The notes: generated from the sequence alone by a model not told the origin. A stretch of 64,000 nucleotides of DNA from Bradyrhizobium lablabi (GCF_018129385.1 NZ_JAFCLN010000002.1:372001-436000); one strand, 5' to 3'. Positions 25,489-34,700 are shown, numbered from the stretch's first letter. Translations and numbers: made by a program.

Positions 25489-25974
25489 ATGCTCAAGCTC
25501 GCGGAAGGATATCGGAACGAACAGTCTGCCGTGCCGTTTCACGCGACCATCGCCGACGGTCAGAGCGAACCCTTGCAGCTGCGGCTGGTGGTCGGAGATC
25601 AGGCGGACAGGGAAGGAGCCGTTCCGTCCAAGGCCTTTGCCCGCGGCGGGCTGCCGCCGAGGGTCGTAAGGCGGGTGCGCGAGCACATCGATGCCCACAT
25701 CGAAAAACGGATCAGCGTCGAAGCGCTGGCTGCCCTCGCAAATCTTTCGGTCTGCTATTTCGTCCGCGCCTTCAAGCAATCCGTCGGCGTGACCCCGCAC
25801 GATTACCTGATCAGGCGCCGGGTCGAGCGGACGATGCAGCTTCTATCGGGCACCGACATGTCGCTTTCCGAGATCGCGCTGGCGGCCGGCTTTGCCGATC
25901 AGAGCCATTGCGCCCGCAGATTCCGTCAGCATGTCGGGATGTCGCCCCGCCACTACCGTTGGTCAATTCCGTAA
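25489..25974 (+). CDS. AraC-family transcriptional regulator (short)
   Basis: 161 residues. The C-terminal 105 residues are a full AraC double HTH (ISVEALAALANLSVCYFVRA, KQSVGVTPHDYLIRRRVERT, LSEIALAAGFADQSHCARRF, HVGMSPRHYR). The N-terminal 50 residues are too short for a cupin-type sensor, so it may respond to a signal in another way or act as a simple activator. ATG follows GAAAGGGATCTATTC. The next gene starts 58 bp downstream after a stable hairpin. Confidence 0.85.
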   Translation: MLKLAEGYRNEQSAVPFHATIADGQSEPLQLRLVVGDQADREGAVPSKAFARGGLPPRVVRRVREHIDAHIEKRISVEALAALANLSVCYFVRAFKQSVGVTPHDYLIRRRVERTMQLLSGTDMSLSEIALAAGFADQSHCARRFRQHVGMSPRHYRWSIP

Positions 25975-25977
25975 TTG

Positions 25978-26017
25978 GCACGAGCCGCGGACGCGTCTGC
26001 AACCGTCCGCCTCGTGC
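25978..26017 (+). promoter_or_regulatory. Stable hairpin in the leader of the DUF6894 gene
   Basis: Arms GCACGAG and CTCGTGC enclose a further paired stretch GCGGACG / CGTCCGC, interrupted only by a CC bulge, with a 10-base loop. The 14-bp stem ends 15 bp before the DUF6894 ATG and 4 bp after the AraC stop. There is no T-run, so it is more likely a leader or processing structure than a terminator. Confidence 0.5.
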
Positions 26018-26032
26018 AGTTGGAGATGAAAC

Positions 26033-26266
26033 ATGACCCAGCTCTATTTCCACTGCTCTCACGCGCAAGGCGTGCTAGTCGATCAAAGCGGCACCGCGGT
26101 CGACGACCTGAACGAAGCACGTGACCATGCCACGGGCGTGGTTCGTTCGCTCATCATGACACGCAGCGCTGAAGACTGGCGCAGTTGGGTCGTGCACGTC
26201 ACCGACAAGGTCGGTGCGGAGCTTTTTGTCGTGCCCTTTGCGTTCGTGCTCGGCAGGCCGCATTGA
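26033..26266 (+). CDS. DUF6894-like small protein
   Basis: 77 residues with GGAGATG upstream of ATG 26033. TQLYFHCSHAQGVLVDQSGT, then VDDLNEARDHATGVVRSLI and WVVHVTDKVGAELFVVPFAF match the pattern of small rhizobial proteins (YFHxxxxxxxxxDxxGxxxxDxxxAxxxA...W.....D..G..L..VPF). Function unknown. Most of the gene is overlapped on the other strand by the reading frame of the BTLCP protein. Confidence 0.7.
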   Translation: MTQLYFHCSHAQGVLVDQSGTAVDDLNEARDHATGVVRSLIMTRSAEDWRSWVVHVTDKVGAELFVVPFAFVLGRPH

Positions 26267-27121
26267 GACGGTGACCGTGGCGGCTTCGCGAGGCCGGGCA
26301 GGGCGCGTCGCAACATCGGCCGTATCAGGCTTTTTGCTCCACTCGATGGCAATTCCGGCTGCACTGAAGGCAAAGCTCGCTTTCCCCGGGCCTGTGCTCG
26401 TGGCGACTTCCCATCCTGCACGCCTCGCCGCATGGAACGTCGAGCCTCGCTCGTATTTCCATATTCCGTCTTCGTTGAAGACAAATAGCGGGCGATAGTG
26501 CCGGGCATAGCTGTCCTCCACGATCGCCATGCGGCGGTTGTCGAGGATGAGCCAGCGTCCGTCGAACCAGATGGCGGCGACCGCGTGGTCTCCCCCCCGA
26601 AGCTCGTCGCGTACGATGACGATCCGCAGTTTGTCCGCGGGCACGCCGGCTTCCCGCAGGGCGACATATTTGGCGACCGCGTAGTCCTCGCAATCGCCGG
26701 CGCCCCTGAAGAACGTGACCAGCGCAGATTTCCAGGCGTCGAACAGACCATATTGCGCAAGATCGCTCACGGGGCGGATGGCAAGGTTGACCGACCGGTT
26801 GATTTCGCCGACGCGCGCGAGACCATCACGCTTTTTCGCCCTGTCGACGATCGCAAGAAAGTTGATGGCGGATGACGAAGCACAACCGGTGCGGTCGCCA
26901 TCGCACAGTGCAAGCTGGACTTTGTCATCGCCGAGGTCGTGCGCGAGCGCCGACCATTTTTTCTTCAACTGCTCGTCAGTCAACGGAAGAACGATCAGGC
27001 CGAATGGCTCGGCCGATTGACGCGCCTGGACTGCAGCGCCGGAGGTCGCATGGGATACCGAGGAGCATGCGGCTGCCATGACGCACGCAAGACCAACGGC
27101 AAGGGCAGTTCTCGACGTCAT
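26075..27121 (-). CDS. BTLCP-type transglutaminase-like cysteine proteinase family protein, with C-terminal extension
   Basis: 348 residues from ATG 27121 (GGAAGG upstream). A lipoprotein-like or cleavable signal (VGLACVMAAACSS) is followed by a domain with the catalytic cysteine in GAGDCEDYAVAKYVALREAG, the histidine in GGDHAVAAIWFDG and aspartate in WLILDNRRM, matching the bacterial transglutaminase-like cysteine proteinase family. The last 65 residues or so (AEHERKGHDKKLRTDLVGDV onward) run antisense through the DUF6894 gene and look like a read-on tail. In other bacteria such proteins process large adhesins (LapG-like), but no classical LapA target is in the window. Confidence 0.8.
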   Translation of the reverse strand: MTSRTALAVGLACVMAAACSSVSHATSGAAVQARQSAEPFGLIVLPLTDEQLKKKWSALAHDLGDDKVQLALCDGDRTGCASSSAINFLAIVDRAKKRDGLARVGEINRSVNLAIRPVSDLAQYGLFDAWKSALVTFFRGAGDCEDYAVAKYVALREAGVPADKLRIVIVRDELRGGDHAVAAIWFDGRWLILDNRRMAIVEDSYARHYRPLFVFNEDGIWKYERGSTFHAARRAGWEVATSTGPGKASFAFSAAGIAIEWSKKPDTADVATRPARPREAATVTVSMRPAEHERKGHDKKLRTDLVGDVHDPTAPVFSAACHDERTNHARGMVTCFVQVVDRGAALID

Positions 27122-27437
27122 GACGCGACACCTTCCAGGGAGAAAGTATGATTGCGGTCGCTCAGCCGCCATAAGGGGGTGTCGGAGATGATCGAACGCT
27201 TGATCTCGGAATCAAGCAACGTTGCTGTGATCTGGCGGATTGTTGATTTCCGGGAGCTGCATAAACACGTGCGCGTGGACGCAATTTTGTACAAGAAGGG
27301 ACCGCGCGCCCCTTGTAGGTTACTGGCGTCACGCTTCCTCGCCCCCCTTGATCGATGCGAGCGTGACGACCTGTTTTGAGCGCCTGTCTCTCCCCCCGAG
27401 ACGCTCAGGGATCTTGCTTTCCCCTTCAGGTCTACCT

Positions 27438-27469
27438 GGGCCGATGGCAGTTGCCATCGGCCCTCTTTT
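27438..27469 (+). terminator. Rho-independent terminator
   Basis: Perfect 11-bp stem GGGCCGATGGC / GCCATCGGCCC with loop AGTT, followed by TCTTTT. No plus-strand protein gene is recognised in the 265 bp upstream, so it may end an unannotated small RNA. The Bug-type gene starts 61 bp further on. Confidence 0.7.
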
Positions 27470-27529
27470 GTTCTGCTCAATCCGAGAAGGTTCGCAAATC
27501 TGCTCCTCGCCTTGTGCTAGTCTTGCAAA

Positions 27530-28522
27530 ATGCCTTTGCTTTCACGACGACAGCTCCTTGAAAGGGCCGCGAGTGGTGCTGCGCTGCTCGCCATGCCGCG
27601 AGGCGCAAGCGCCGATAACTACCCCTCGCGTCCCATCCGTCTGGTGATCCCCTACACAGCAGGCGCCGCGGGCGACCAGATCGGCCGCCCGTGGGCCGAC
27701 AAAATGGAAGCGCTGCTGGGCCCAACCTATGTCGAGAATATCGGCGGCGGCGGCGGCGCGGTGGGCAGCGCGGCCGTCGCACAGAGCGCGCCTGACGGCT
27801 ACTCGCTGCTGCTCGGCAATGGCAGCACCCATGTCATGATTCCCCTGACTTCGGCCCGTCCTGCCTACGATGGCATCCGCGATTTCCGCGCCATCTACCG
27901 GTTGATCACCAGCACGCTCGCTTTCGCGGTTCATCCGTCGCTGCCGGTAAGGGATCTGCAAGGGCTGATTGCTTACACGAGGGCCAATCCGGGCACGCTT
28001 TCCTACGGAACGCCGGGAGTGGGTACGGGCAATCATTTGATCGGCGAAATATTCAAGCAGCAATCGGGCTCACTCGATCTGGTGCACATTCCATATCGGG
28101 GCATGGGGCCGGCTACCAACGATCTGATCAGCGGACAGATCGCCCTCGTGATCGCCGTCGTGTCCGCCCAGTTGCTACAGTTGGGCGAAGCGGGCAAGAT
28201 TCGAATACTCGCGGTGACCAGTGAAAAGCGACTGAGTGGCGCGCAGGAAATTCCGACCGTGATCGAGGCCGGCATGCCCGATCTTGCGTATGCCGGATGG
28301 TTTGGCTTGTTTGCACCCAAGGCAACGCCGGATGTGATTGTCGATCGGATCGCCGGAGCGACCCGTCTCGCCGTGGCAGATTCGAAACTACAGGAAGCTT
28401 ACCGCGCTCAGGGCCTGGAGCCTGATGCCCATTCGGGCCCGGACCAATTCCAGCGGCTGGTCGAGGACGAATTTTTCCGTCTGGGCCCGATCATCAAATC
28501 GATCGGCCTGAAGCGCGATTGA
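27530..28522 (+). CDS. Bug-family tripartite-tricarboxylate-type solute-binding protein
   Basis: 330 residues. Twin-arginine-like signal LSRRQLLERAASGAALLA, then the family hallmarks YPSRPIRLVIPYTAGAAGDQ near the N-terminus, GPTYVENIGGGGGAVGSAAV, and SAPDGYSLLLG. Bug proteins bind carboxylates or other small metabolites in the periplasm for TctAB transporters or for signalling. No TctA or TctB gene is nearby; an MFS permease follows 156 bp downstream and might be the functional partner. The ligand is unknown. Confidence 0.88.
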   Translation: MPLLSRRQLLERAASGAALLAMPRGASADNYPSRPIRLVIPYTAGAAGDQIGRPWADKMEALLGPTYVENIGGGGGAVGSAAVAQSAPDGYSLLLGNGSTHVMIPLTSARPAYDGIRDFRAIYRLITSTLAFAVHPSLPVRDLQGLIAYTRANPGTLSYGTPGVGTGNHLIGEIFKQQSGSLDLVHIPYRGMGPATNDLISGQIALVIAVVSAQLLQLGEAGKIRILAVTSEKRLSGAQEIPTVIEAGMPDLAYAGWFGLFAPKATPDVIVDRIAGATRLAVADSKLQEAYRAQGLEPDAHSGPDQFQRLVEDEFFRLGPIIKSIGLKRD

Positions 28523-28678
28523 GCGAAGGCCGGGATTTCACGCGTCGCTCCCTGCGCGTTCGTTCTTGAAATCGGGCTATTTGACAAAATTGAAGTTAGC
28601 CAAATTGCGTCGCCGGCACGTGATCGATAGTGTCACCGCACGAAAGAATTGAATGCGCCGCGACGCACGGCTTTCTAC

Positions 28679-29977
28679 ATGTCCAGTCCGGAACTCATCA
28701 TCACTCCAGCAATTCAGCCGCTCGACATTCGGCATCGGCGGATCATCGCCGCCGCCACGATCGGAAACCTGCTGGAGTGGTACGATAACTTTGCCTACGG
28801 TGTACTCGCGCTGACCATGGCAAGGTTGTTCTTTCCAACCGGGAACGAGGTCACTTCCCTGATCCTGGCCTTCGTCACCTACGGAGCAGGGCTGGCGATG
28901 CGGCCGGTCGGGGCGATCATCCTGGGCACCTATGCGGATCGCGTCGGCCGCGCGGCGGCGCTTTATCTTGCAATGCTCATCATGGGGCTTGGTACGGCAC
29001 TGACCGCGTTTGCACCTACCTATGAAACGATCGGGGTGTGGGCGCCGTCGATCATTCTGATTGCGCGTTTGCTGCAGGGGTTTTCGGGGGCGGGCGAGAT
29101 CGGCAGCGCGACGGCTCTCCTCGTCGAGAGCGCGCCCGCACGATCAAGAGGGCTGTACACAAGCTTGAACGCATCGAGCCAGCAGATCGGTTTCGTGCTC
29201 GCGGCATCGGTCGTGATGGTAATGAATCTGGTCATGACGCCGGAGCAGATAGCGGGAGGTGGTTGGCGCCTGCCATTCGTGTTCGGTTTGACCATCGTGC
29301 CTGCTGCGCTCTATATTCGGGCGAATCTGCAAGAGCCGGATATGTTCCTTGAAAAATCCAGGGAGCGTATGGAGGCGGCCGCTGCTATTGCAACTGGCGT
29401 AATCCGGCCGATGTTCCGTGCCATTGGCATGCTGCTGCTCTACGTCACTGCGGGCAGCGTGCTGTTCGTCTACATGCCGAGTTTTGCGGTGCAGAAGCTC
29501 GGGATCGCCAGCTCCGGGGCGTTGCTCGCAACCGTCGTTGCGACGAGCGTGACGATCGCCTGTACACCGCTGGCCGGCGCTGCGTCGGATCGATTTGGCC
29601 GCAAGCCGCTGCTGTGGATTTCGATCGCCGGCTTTCTGCTGGTGACCTATCCCGCTTTCGTCCTTCTGACGACCATGCCATCGGTCGCACTTCTTGCGCT
29701 CGTCCAGTCAGGATTCGGAGTGCTGATTGCACTGTACGTAGGGCCGCTCTTCCCGGCACTTGCGGAGCAGTTTCCTACACGAGCGCGAGCCGCTTCCGTG
29801 TCGCTGACATATGGTGTAGCGGGTGTCATCGGCGCCTTTGCGCCGGCCGTCGCAACATGGCTCATTACTGCGACCGGCGATAGTAATGCACCGGCTTTTG
29901 CGGTCATCGGTGCAGGAATCCTCAGCGGGTGCACGCTGCAGGGTTTCACGGACCGGTATCGCCAGCCTCTGTCGTAG
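28679..29977 (+). CDS. MFS transporter, metabolite:H+ symporter type
   Basis: 432 residues from ATG 28679; a TTG start at 28649 is possible. The signature NLLEWYDNFAYGVLA in the first span, GTYADRVGRAAALYLAM after span 2, RLLQGFSGAGEIGSATALL in span 4 and SDRFGRKPLLWIS in the central loop place it in the metabolite:proton symporter group (citrate, proline/betaine, alpha-ketoglutarate and shikimate carriers). Twelve spans are expected. Its neighbour is a Bug-type binding protein, so a carboxylate substrate is plausible. Confidence 0.87.
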   Translation: MSSPELIITPAIQPLDIRHRRIIAAATIGNLLEWYDNFAYGVLALTMARLFFPTGNEVTSLILAFVTYGAGLAMRPVGAIILGTYADRVGRAAALYLAMLIMGLGTALTAFAPTYETIGVWAPSIILIARLLQGFSGAGEIGSATALLVESAPARSRGLYTSLNASSQQIGFVLAASVVMVMNLVMTPEQIAGGGWRLPFVFGLTIVPAALYIRANLQEPDMFLEKSRERMEAAAAIATGVIRPMFRAIGMLLLYVTAGSVLFVYMPSFAVQKLGIASSGALLATVVATSVTIACTPLAGAASDRFGRKPLLWISIAGFLLVTYPAFVLLTTMPSVALLALVQSGFGVLIALYVGPLFPALAEQFPTRARAASVSLTYGVAGVIGAFAPAVATWLITATGDSNAPAFAVIGAGILSGCTLQGFTDRYRQPLS

Positions 29978-30344
29978 CCTTGTTTTTGGGCCAGGTCGCG
30001 TGAACATTCTGCGTCTACGAAACATCGCGCTTGGTCATGGATAGCTCGACGAGCTCAATCGGCAGCACGACCGGAATCCTCTCTCCTGACAGGATGGGCC
30101 ATGCCGTCCATAGACGTTCTGATCGCTGCATCGAGAGTGATGCCCCGGCGGGAATAGCGGATCGCTGCTCGTTTGTACGTGGCTGTTCACTCAGGCAGCG
30201 GGATATATCAGTCCTTCACCACACCTCTCGCCGTTTTATGCAATTTCACGTTCCTCGATCCGGTCTCGAAGTTACTGCTAAAGCCGTAGTCGTCGCGGTG
30301 CGCAGCGACCTCATTGCCTACCCGGAAACATTGAGATGAATGTG
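29978..30344. other. Intergenic region, no gene recognised
   Basis: About 370 bp between the MFS gene and the palindrome in front of the GlcG-like gene. Short frames exist on the plus strand but show no family features. Confidence 0.5.
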
Positions 30345-30362
30345 AACGTTCTTAAGAGCGTT
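30345..30362. promoter_or_regulatory. Near-perfect palindrome upstream of the GlcG/HbpS gene
   Basis: AACGTTCTTAAGAGCGTT is symmetric at 16 of 18 positions with centre CTTAAG. It lies 30 bp before the ATG at 30392. This is where a repressor operator would overlap the promoter or early leader. Confidence 0.4.
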
Positions 30363-30391
30363 TGAGCGCGTAAAGAGAGGAAGGACAGATT

Positions 30392-30874
30392 ATGAGGGCA
30401 ATACAGGTTGCGGTCGTGATCGTTGCACTTGTGGTGGTGGCGAAAATCCCTGCGGCGATGGCCCAGTTCATGGACAAGAAGGTCCTCACACTGGCTACGG
30501 CACTGAACATGGCGGCAGCCGCCAAGGCGGAGGCTGAACGCAATCATATCGCAGGCGTGATCGCTATCGTCGACGATGGTGGCTGGCCGATTGTCCTCGT
30601 GCGCATGGATAACGCAGCCTATCTCGCGAGCGTTGATCTGGCGCCCGGGAAGGCGCGAGCTGCCGCTTTGTTCAAGAAGCCGACCGAAGCGCTCGAAAAC
30701 GCGATCAATCAGGGCCGCATCGCGGCCGTGACAGCTCACAAATTCGTCGAGATGAAGGGCGGACTTCCCATCGTTGTCGATGGGCAGGTCATCGGTGGCA
30801 TCGGTGCAAGCTTTGATACTCCGGAACACGATGTACAAATTGCCGAGGCCGGCCTCGCGGTACTTGGACGATGA
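30392..30874 (+). CDS. GlcG/HbpS-like heme-binding family protein, exported
   Basis: 160 residues with GAGAGGAAGGACAG before the ATG. A signal peptide (VAVVIVALVVVAKIPAAMAQ) precedes a GlcG/HbpS domain: LATALNMAAAAKAEAERN, VAIVDDGGWPIVLVRMDNA-like core (IAIVDDGG) and GGLPIVVDGQVIGGIGAS. Members bind heme or are accessory to glycolate and related operons; the secreted form resembles HbpS. It stands between an MFS permease and a large NTPase regulator. The ligand is unknown. Confidence 0.85.
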   Translation: MRAIQVAVVIVALVVVAKIPAAMAQFMDKKVLTLATALNMAAAAKAEAERNHIAGVIAIVDDGGWPIVLVRMDNAAYLASVDLAPGKARAAALFKKPTEALENAINQGRIAAVTAHKFVEMKGGLPIVVDGQVIGGIGASFDTPEHDVQIAEAGLAVLGR

Positions 30875-31070
30875 TCCCCATGTCCGCCACGAGGCGAGCA
30901 GAGCCGGGAGAACTCGGGACTCGTTTATGACTTAACCTTCCGCCGACGCTGGCATCACACGGAAACTTTTCGTCAAGTTGAAGCGGGAACCGTAGTGCCA
31001 TCCGGCGCGCCAGTCGTGCACCCGCACGGCCGAAACCATCCAAAAAGCGGCTGCATTTTGCGATTGGAAC

Positions 31071-33971
31071 ATGTTATCCGGGACCGGGGTGCATGCGGCG
31101 CGCATATTTCGAAGGTCGAATTTGCTGCAACGATCCGACGAACTCGACGTGTTTCAATTCGGGCCGTTCCGTCTGGTCGTCTCGAAGCGATTGCTGCTGA
31201 AGGATAATGAGCCTGTCGCGATCGGCAGCCGTGCGTTCGATATCCTGATCGCGCTGGTCGAGCGGGCAGGCGAAGTCGTCAGCCACAAGGAGTTGGTCAC
31301 ACGGGCTTGGCCTGACGTCGTTGTCGAAGAGACCAGTCTCCGGGTTCATATGGCGGGACTTCGCCGTGCGCTCGGCGATGGCCGCGAGGGCGCGCGTTAC
31401 ATCACCAATGTGCCCGGCAGGGGATATTGTTTCGTGGGATCGGTCCAGCGTTCGGCGCCGGACAGCATGCCGGCTGCCGCGCCAGCCTGGAGCATCCAGG
31501 GCGAAACCCTTCCGGTGCGATTGCTTCGGATGGTCGGCCGCAACGAGACCATCGATGCGTTGCGCGCCCAAGTCACGTTTCAACGTTTCGTCAGCATTGT
31601 GGGGCCAGGCGGCGTCGGCAAGACAACGGTCGCCATCGCTGTTGCGCACGAAATCGCCGCCGAATTTGGCAATGCCATCTGCTTTGTGGATCTCGGCGCT
31701 CTCAAGAATGGCGTGCTGGTGGTGCCGGCCGTGGCATCGGCGATCGGCTGTCTGGAGCAGGTCCAGGAATCGCTGCCGCGCCTACTCGCCTTCGCGGCGG
31801 ACAAGCGCGTGCTGCTCGTGCTCGACAGTTGCGAACACGTCATCGACTCCGTAGCGGCGCTGGCGGAAGGACTATGCCGTGAGGCGCCGCTCGTCCATAT
31901 CATCGCGACTTCGCGCGAGTCGCTCCGGGTGGAAGGCGAGCATGTCCACTTGCTCCAGGCCTTGGATACCCCGTCAGGAGAGGCGAGCCTCTCGGCCGCT
32001 TCAGCGTTGGCGTCACCGGCCGTGCAGCTTTTCATGGATCGGGCCGCCGCCGGCGGATATCGGCTTGGTCTATCCGACGAGGACGCGCCGCTTGTTTCAG
32101 AAATCTGCCGCCAGCTGGACGGCATGCCACTGGCGATCGAACTGACAGCAAGCAGGACCAGCACCTACGGCATCAACGGTCTCGCTCAATTGATCGGCGA
32201 CCGGTTGATGCTTGCCTGGCAGAAGCGTCTCGGCGCGCCGCGCCATCAGACGCTTCAGGCAATGCTCGACTGGAGTTACGATCTGTTGTCGGAAGACGAG
32301 CAGGCCGTTCTATGTGCGCTGTCTATTTTCGTGGGCGCCTTCGAACTCGAAATGGCGCAGGCAATCGCGTCGGACATGGATCGGGACGCATGCTCCATCA
32401 TCGGTGCGATAGCGAGCCTGATCGACAAATCATTGATCTCGGTAAATCGGTCGGAACGCGACAATATCTACCGTCTGCTCGACACGACCCGAACCTACGC
32501 CGCAGCCAAGTTGACCGAACGGGGCGAGGCCGACGCGGTCGCCAGGCGCCATGCCCTGCACTTTGCAGAACGTTTGGCAGCCGTTCGGGCTCCCGTCCGG
32601 AGGGATCGCGATTTGACGGCTCACGCGCGGCAGATCGGCGACATCAGGGCCGCGCTGGAATGGAGCTTTTCGGATACCGGCGACGCTTCAGTCGGGGTGG
32701 CGCTCGCCTCGGGCGCTGTTCCTCTGCTTCTCGGCATGTCGATGCTGCGTGAGTGCAGGCACTGGTGCCTGGAGACAATGAATGCGTTGTCGGGCGAGCA
32801 TCTTGGGACCCGGCTCGAATTGAGCCTCTTGCTGTCGCTTGCCACCGCATCGAACCACGGTCACAGCGACAGCACTGAAGTCGGATCGGCGCTGGAACGT
32901 GGATTGGCGCTAGCCGATTCCCTGGGGGATACCGAGTATCAGCTGGAATTTCTGGCAGGCCTTAATCTTTTCCGGACGCGGCTTGCCGATCATGGCGCTG
33001 CCCTCGCGGCCGCCGAACGCTATGCCGCCACCGCCGGAGAGCTTCGTGGTGACCACGAGATCGTTACCGCCCAGTGGATGTTAGGAGCTACTCATCATCT
33101 CATCGGAAGCCAGGCTCTTGCGCAGCATAGTTATGAGAACGGTTTCCGGCGTGCCGCGACAGCCGGCGTGAGCAAAGTGCACTCCTTCGGATATGATCAT
33201 CAGGTCAGGGCCTTGATCGGCTATGCACGGACGCTGTGGTTGCGTGGTTTTGCCGATCAGGCTTCCGAAATCGCCCGCCAGGGCATCGAAGTTGCCGAAC
33301 GGCTCGGTCATCCTGTTTCGCTTTGCATCTGCCTGATGTACGCCACACCGGTCTTCATCTGGCGCGGCGATTATCAAACAGCCGAGCAACTCATCGACCG
33401 GCTCATTGCACAGGCTAGCAGGTACTCGCTAACGATGTATCAGGCCGGCGGCCTCGGCTTGCGAGGCGAAGCCATGCTGGCGCGTGGCGAGACCAGCGCC
33501 GGGGTCGAATCCCTGCGTGTTGCGCTGTCTACGGTGCAAACCGAACAGCGATATATCCTCTCAACAACCCTCTCACGCGCGCTGGCGGAAGGATTGGCGG
33601 CGACTGGGCATCCCGCAGAAGCGATAATGATCATCGATGCGGCCGTGGACGGAGCCGGGCGCGGCTCGGGGACATTTGAGCTGCCCGACCTGTTGCGGGC
33701 CCGTGCCGCGGTGCAGTTGGCGGCGTCACGTGAAAACTGGAGGTCTGCAGAGGCCTCTCTCACCGCTTCGCTCGATTGCGCCCGTCGGCAAGCTGCCCCG
33801 GGATGGGAATTGCGCGCCGCAATCGCATTGGCTCGCTTATGGACGGATCTTGAGCGCGCCGATGAGGCACGATCCCTCCTTTTTGAGGTCCGTTCACGGT
33901 TTACGGAGGGATACGAGACGACTGACCTGCGTCAGACCGAACATCTGCTTCACACCCTCGGCGTCCGATAG
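31071..33971 (+). CDS. Large transcriptional regulator: OmpR-type winged helix plus P-loop NTPase and helical repeats (second copy)
   Basis: 966 residues in the longest frame; the true start may be slightly later, since similarity begins at about residue 26 (FQFGPFRLVVSKRLLLKD). Winged helix at residues 30-120 (AFDILIALVERAGEVVSHKE, VPGRGYCFVG), Walker A GPGGVGKTTVA near residue 180, LLVLDSCEHVIDSVAALAEG, then ATSRESLRVEGEHVH and a long TPR-like half. Same architecture as the protein at 20590-23451 with many shared motifs, so the two are paralogues. The DNA target and signal are unknown. Confidence 0.85.
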   Translation: MLSGTGVHAARIFRRSNLLQRSDELDVFQFGPFRLVVSKRLLLKDNEPVAIGSRAFDILIALVERAGEVVSHKELVTRAWPDVVVEETSLRVHMAGLRRALGDGREGARYITNVPGRGYCFVGSVQRSAPDSMPAAAPAWSIQGETLPVRLLRMVGRNETIDALRAQVTFQRFVSIVGPGGVGKTTVAIAVAHEIAAEFGNAICFVDLGALKNGVLVVPAVASAIGCLEQVQESLPRLLAFAADKRVLLVLDSCEHVIDSVAALAEGLCREAPLVHIIATSRESLRVEGEHVHLLQALDTPSGEASLSAASALASPAVQLFMDRAAAGGYRLGLSDEDAPLVSEICRQLDGMPLAIELTASRTSTYGINGLAQLIGDRLMLAWQKRLGAPRHQTLQAMLDWSYDLLSEDEQAVLCALSIFVGAFELEMAQAIASDMDRDACSIIGAIASLIDKSLISVNRSERDNIYRLLDTTRTYAAAKLTERGEADAVARRHALHFAERLAAVRAPVRRDRDLTAHARQIGDIRAALEWSFSDTGDASVGVALASGAVPLLLGMSMLRECRHWCLETMNALSGEHLGTRLELSLLLSLATASNHGHSDSTEVGSALERGLALADSLGDTEYQLEFLAGLNLFRTRLADHGAALAAAERYAATAGELRGDHEIVTAQWMLGATHHLIGSQALAQHSYENGFRRAATAGVSKVHSFGYDHQVRALIGYARTLWLRGFADQASEIARQGIEVAERLGHPVSLCICLMYATPVFIWRGDYQTAEQLIDRLIAQASRYSLTMYQAGGLGLRGEAMLARGETSAGVESLRVALSTVQTEQRYILSTTLSRALAEGLAATGHPAEAIMIIDAAVDGAGRGSGTFELPDLLRARAAVQLAASRENWRSAEASLTASLDCARRQAAPGWELRAAIALARLWTDLERADEARSLLFEVRSRFTEGYETTDLRQTEHLLHTLGVR

Positions 33972-34120
33972 GTTGTCTTCCTGTCTTGTATGCCAGTTTA
34001 CTTGTAGAGACGCTAACGGGCTTCGCCTGCATTCACACTTCGTAACACCAATAAACTCGCAACCGGGCAGGCGAGGCGTCAGTCTGTGACAGCATTTTCG
34101 TCACTGGCTGGAGCAAGTTC

Positions 34121-34585
34121 ATGGCGTCTTCTCGCGTTTCATCCATCAGTTGGGAGGCCGCCGCGGCAAAGGTTCGCGGCTCGGAAGATAGCTGGAATAT
34201 CCGCGATCCCGAGCTTGTTGCCCGCGACTATGCCATCGACAGTTTCTGGCGCAGCCGCATCGAGTTTCTTTCGGGGCGTGCGGCGATCGAAACGTTTCTG
34301 CGACGCGAGTGGGCGAAGTTCGCGGAATACCGCCGAATCCACGAGCTTTGGGCCGTTACGGGCAACCGCATAGCCGTGCGGTTTAGCTACGAATACCTCA
34401 ATGAACGCGGCGATTGGCACCGGGCGTACGGCAACGAGAACTGGGAACTCGATCGCGATGGGTTGATACGCCTGCGCGTGGCCAGCATCAACGAGCACGT
34501 CATCCTGGAAGCCCAGCGGATGTTCCGGTGGCCCGAAGGGCCCAGGCCCGACGATCATCCCGAACTCAGCGATTTCGATTTCTAG
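34121..34585 (+). CDS. DUF1348 (NTF2-like) protein
   Basis: 154 residues with GGAG 8 bases before the ATG. The sequence VRGSEDSWNIRDPELVARDY, FWRSRIEFLSGRAAIETFL and a C-terminal WPEGPRPDDHPELSD match the DUF1348 group, SnoaL/NTF2-like small cone-shaped proteins. Their activity is not established. It is convergent with the GlxA-type regulator gene. Confidence 0.85.
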   Translation: MASSRVSSISWEAAAAKVRGSEDSWNIRDPELVARDYAIDSFWRSRIEFLSGRAAIETFLRREWAKFAEYRRIHELWAVTGNRIAVRFSYEYLNERGDWHRAYGNENWELDRDGLIRLRVASINEHVILEAQRMFRWPEGPRPDDHPELSDFDF

Positions 34586-34700
34586 GTCGGCGAAGCATCT
34601 GACCATGTCTGAATGGCCCCCGCAGGCAGTGCCGATCGCAATCTTCGACAGGAAGCACCTCTCCACTCACGCGGTCACGACGGCGGGAGGCATGCTTCAA

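Noticed and set aside
28581..28609. TTGACA element before the MFS gene as a sigma-70 promoter
   Set aside because: No acceptable -10 sequence at 16-18 bp spacing.
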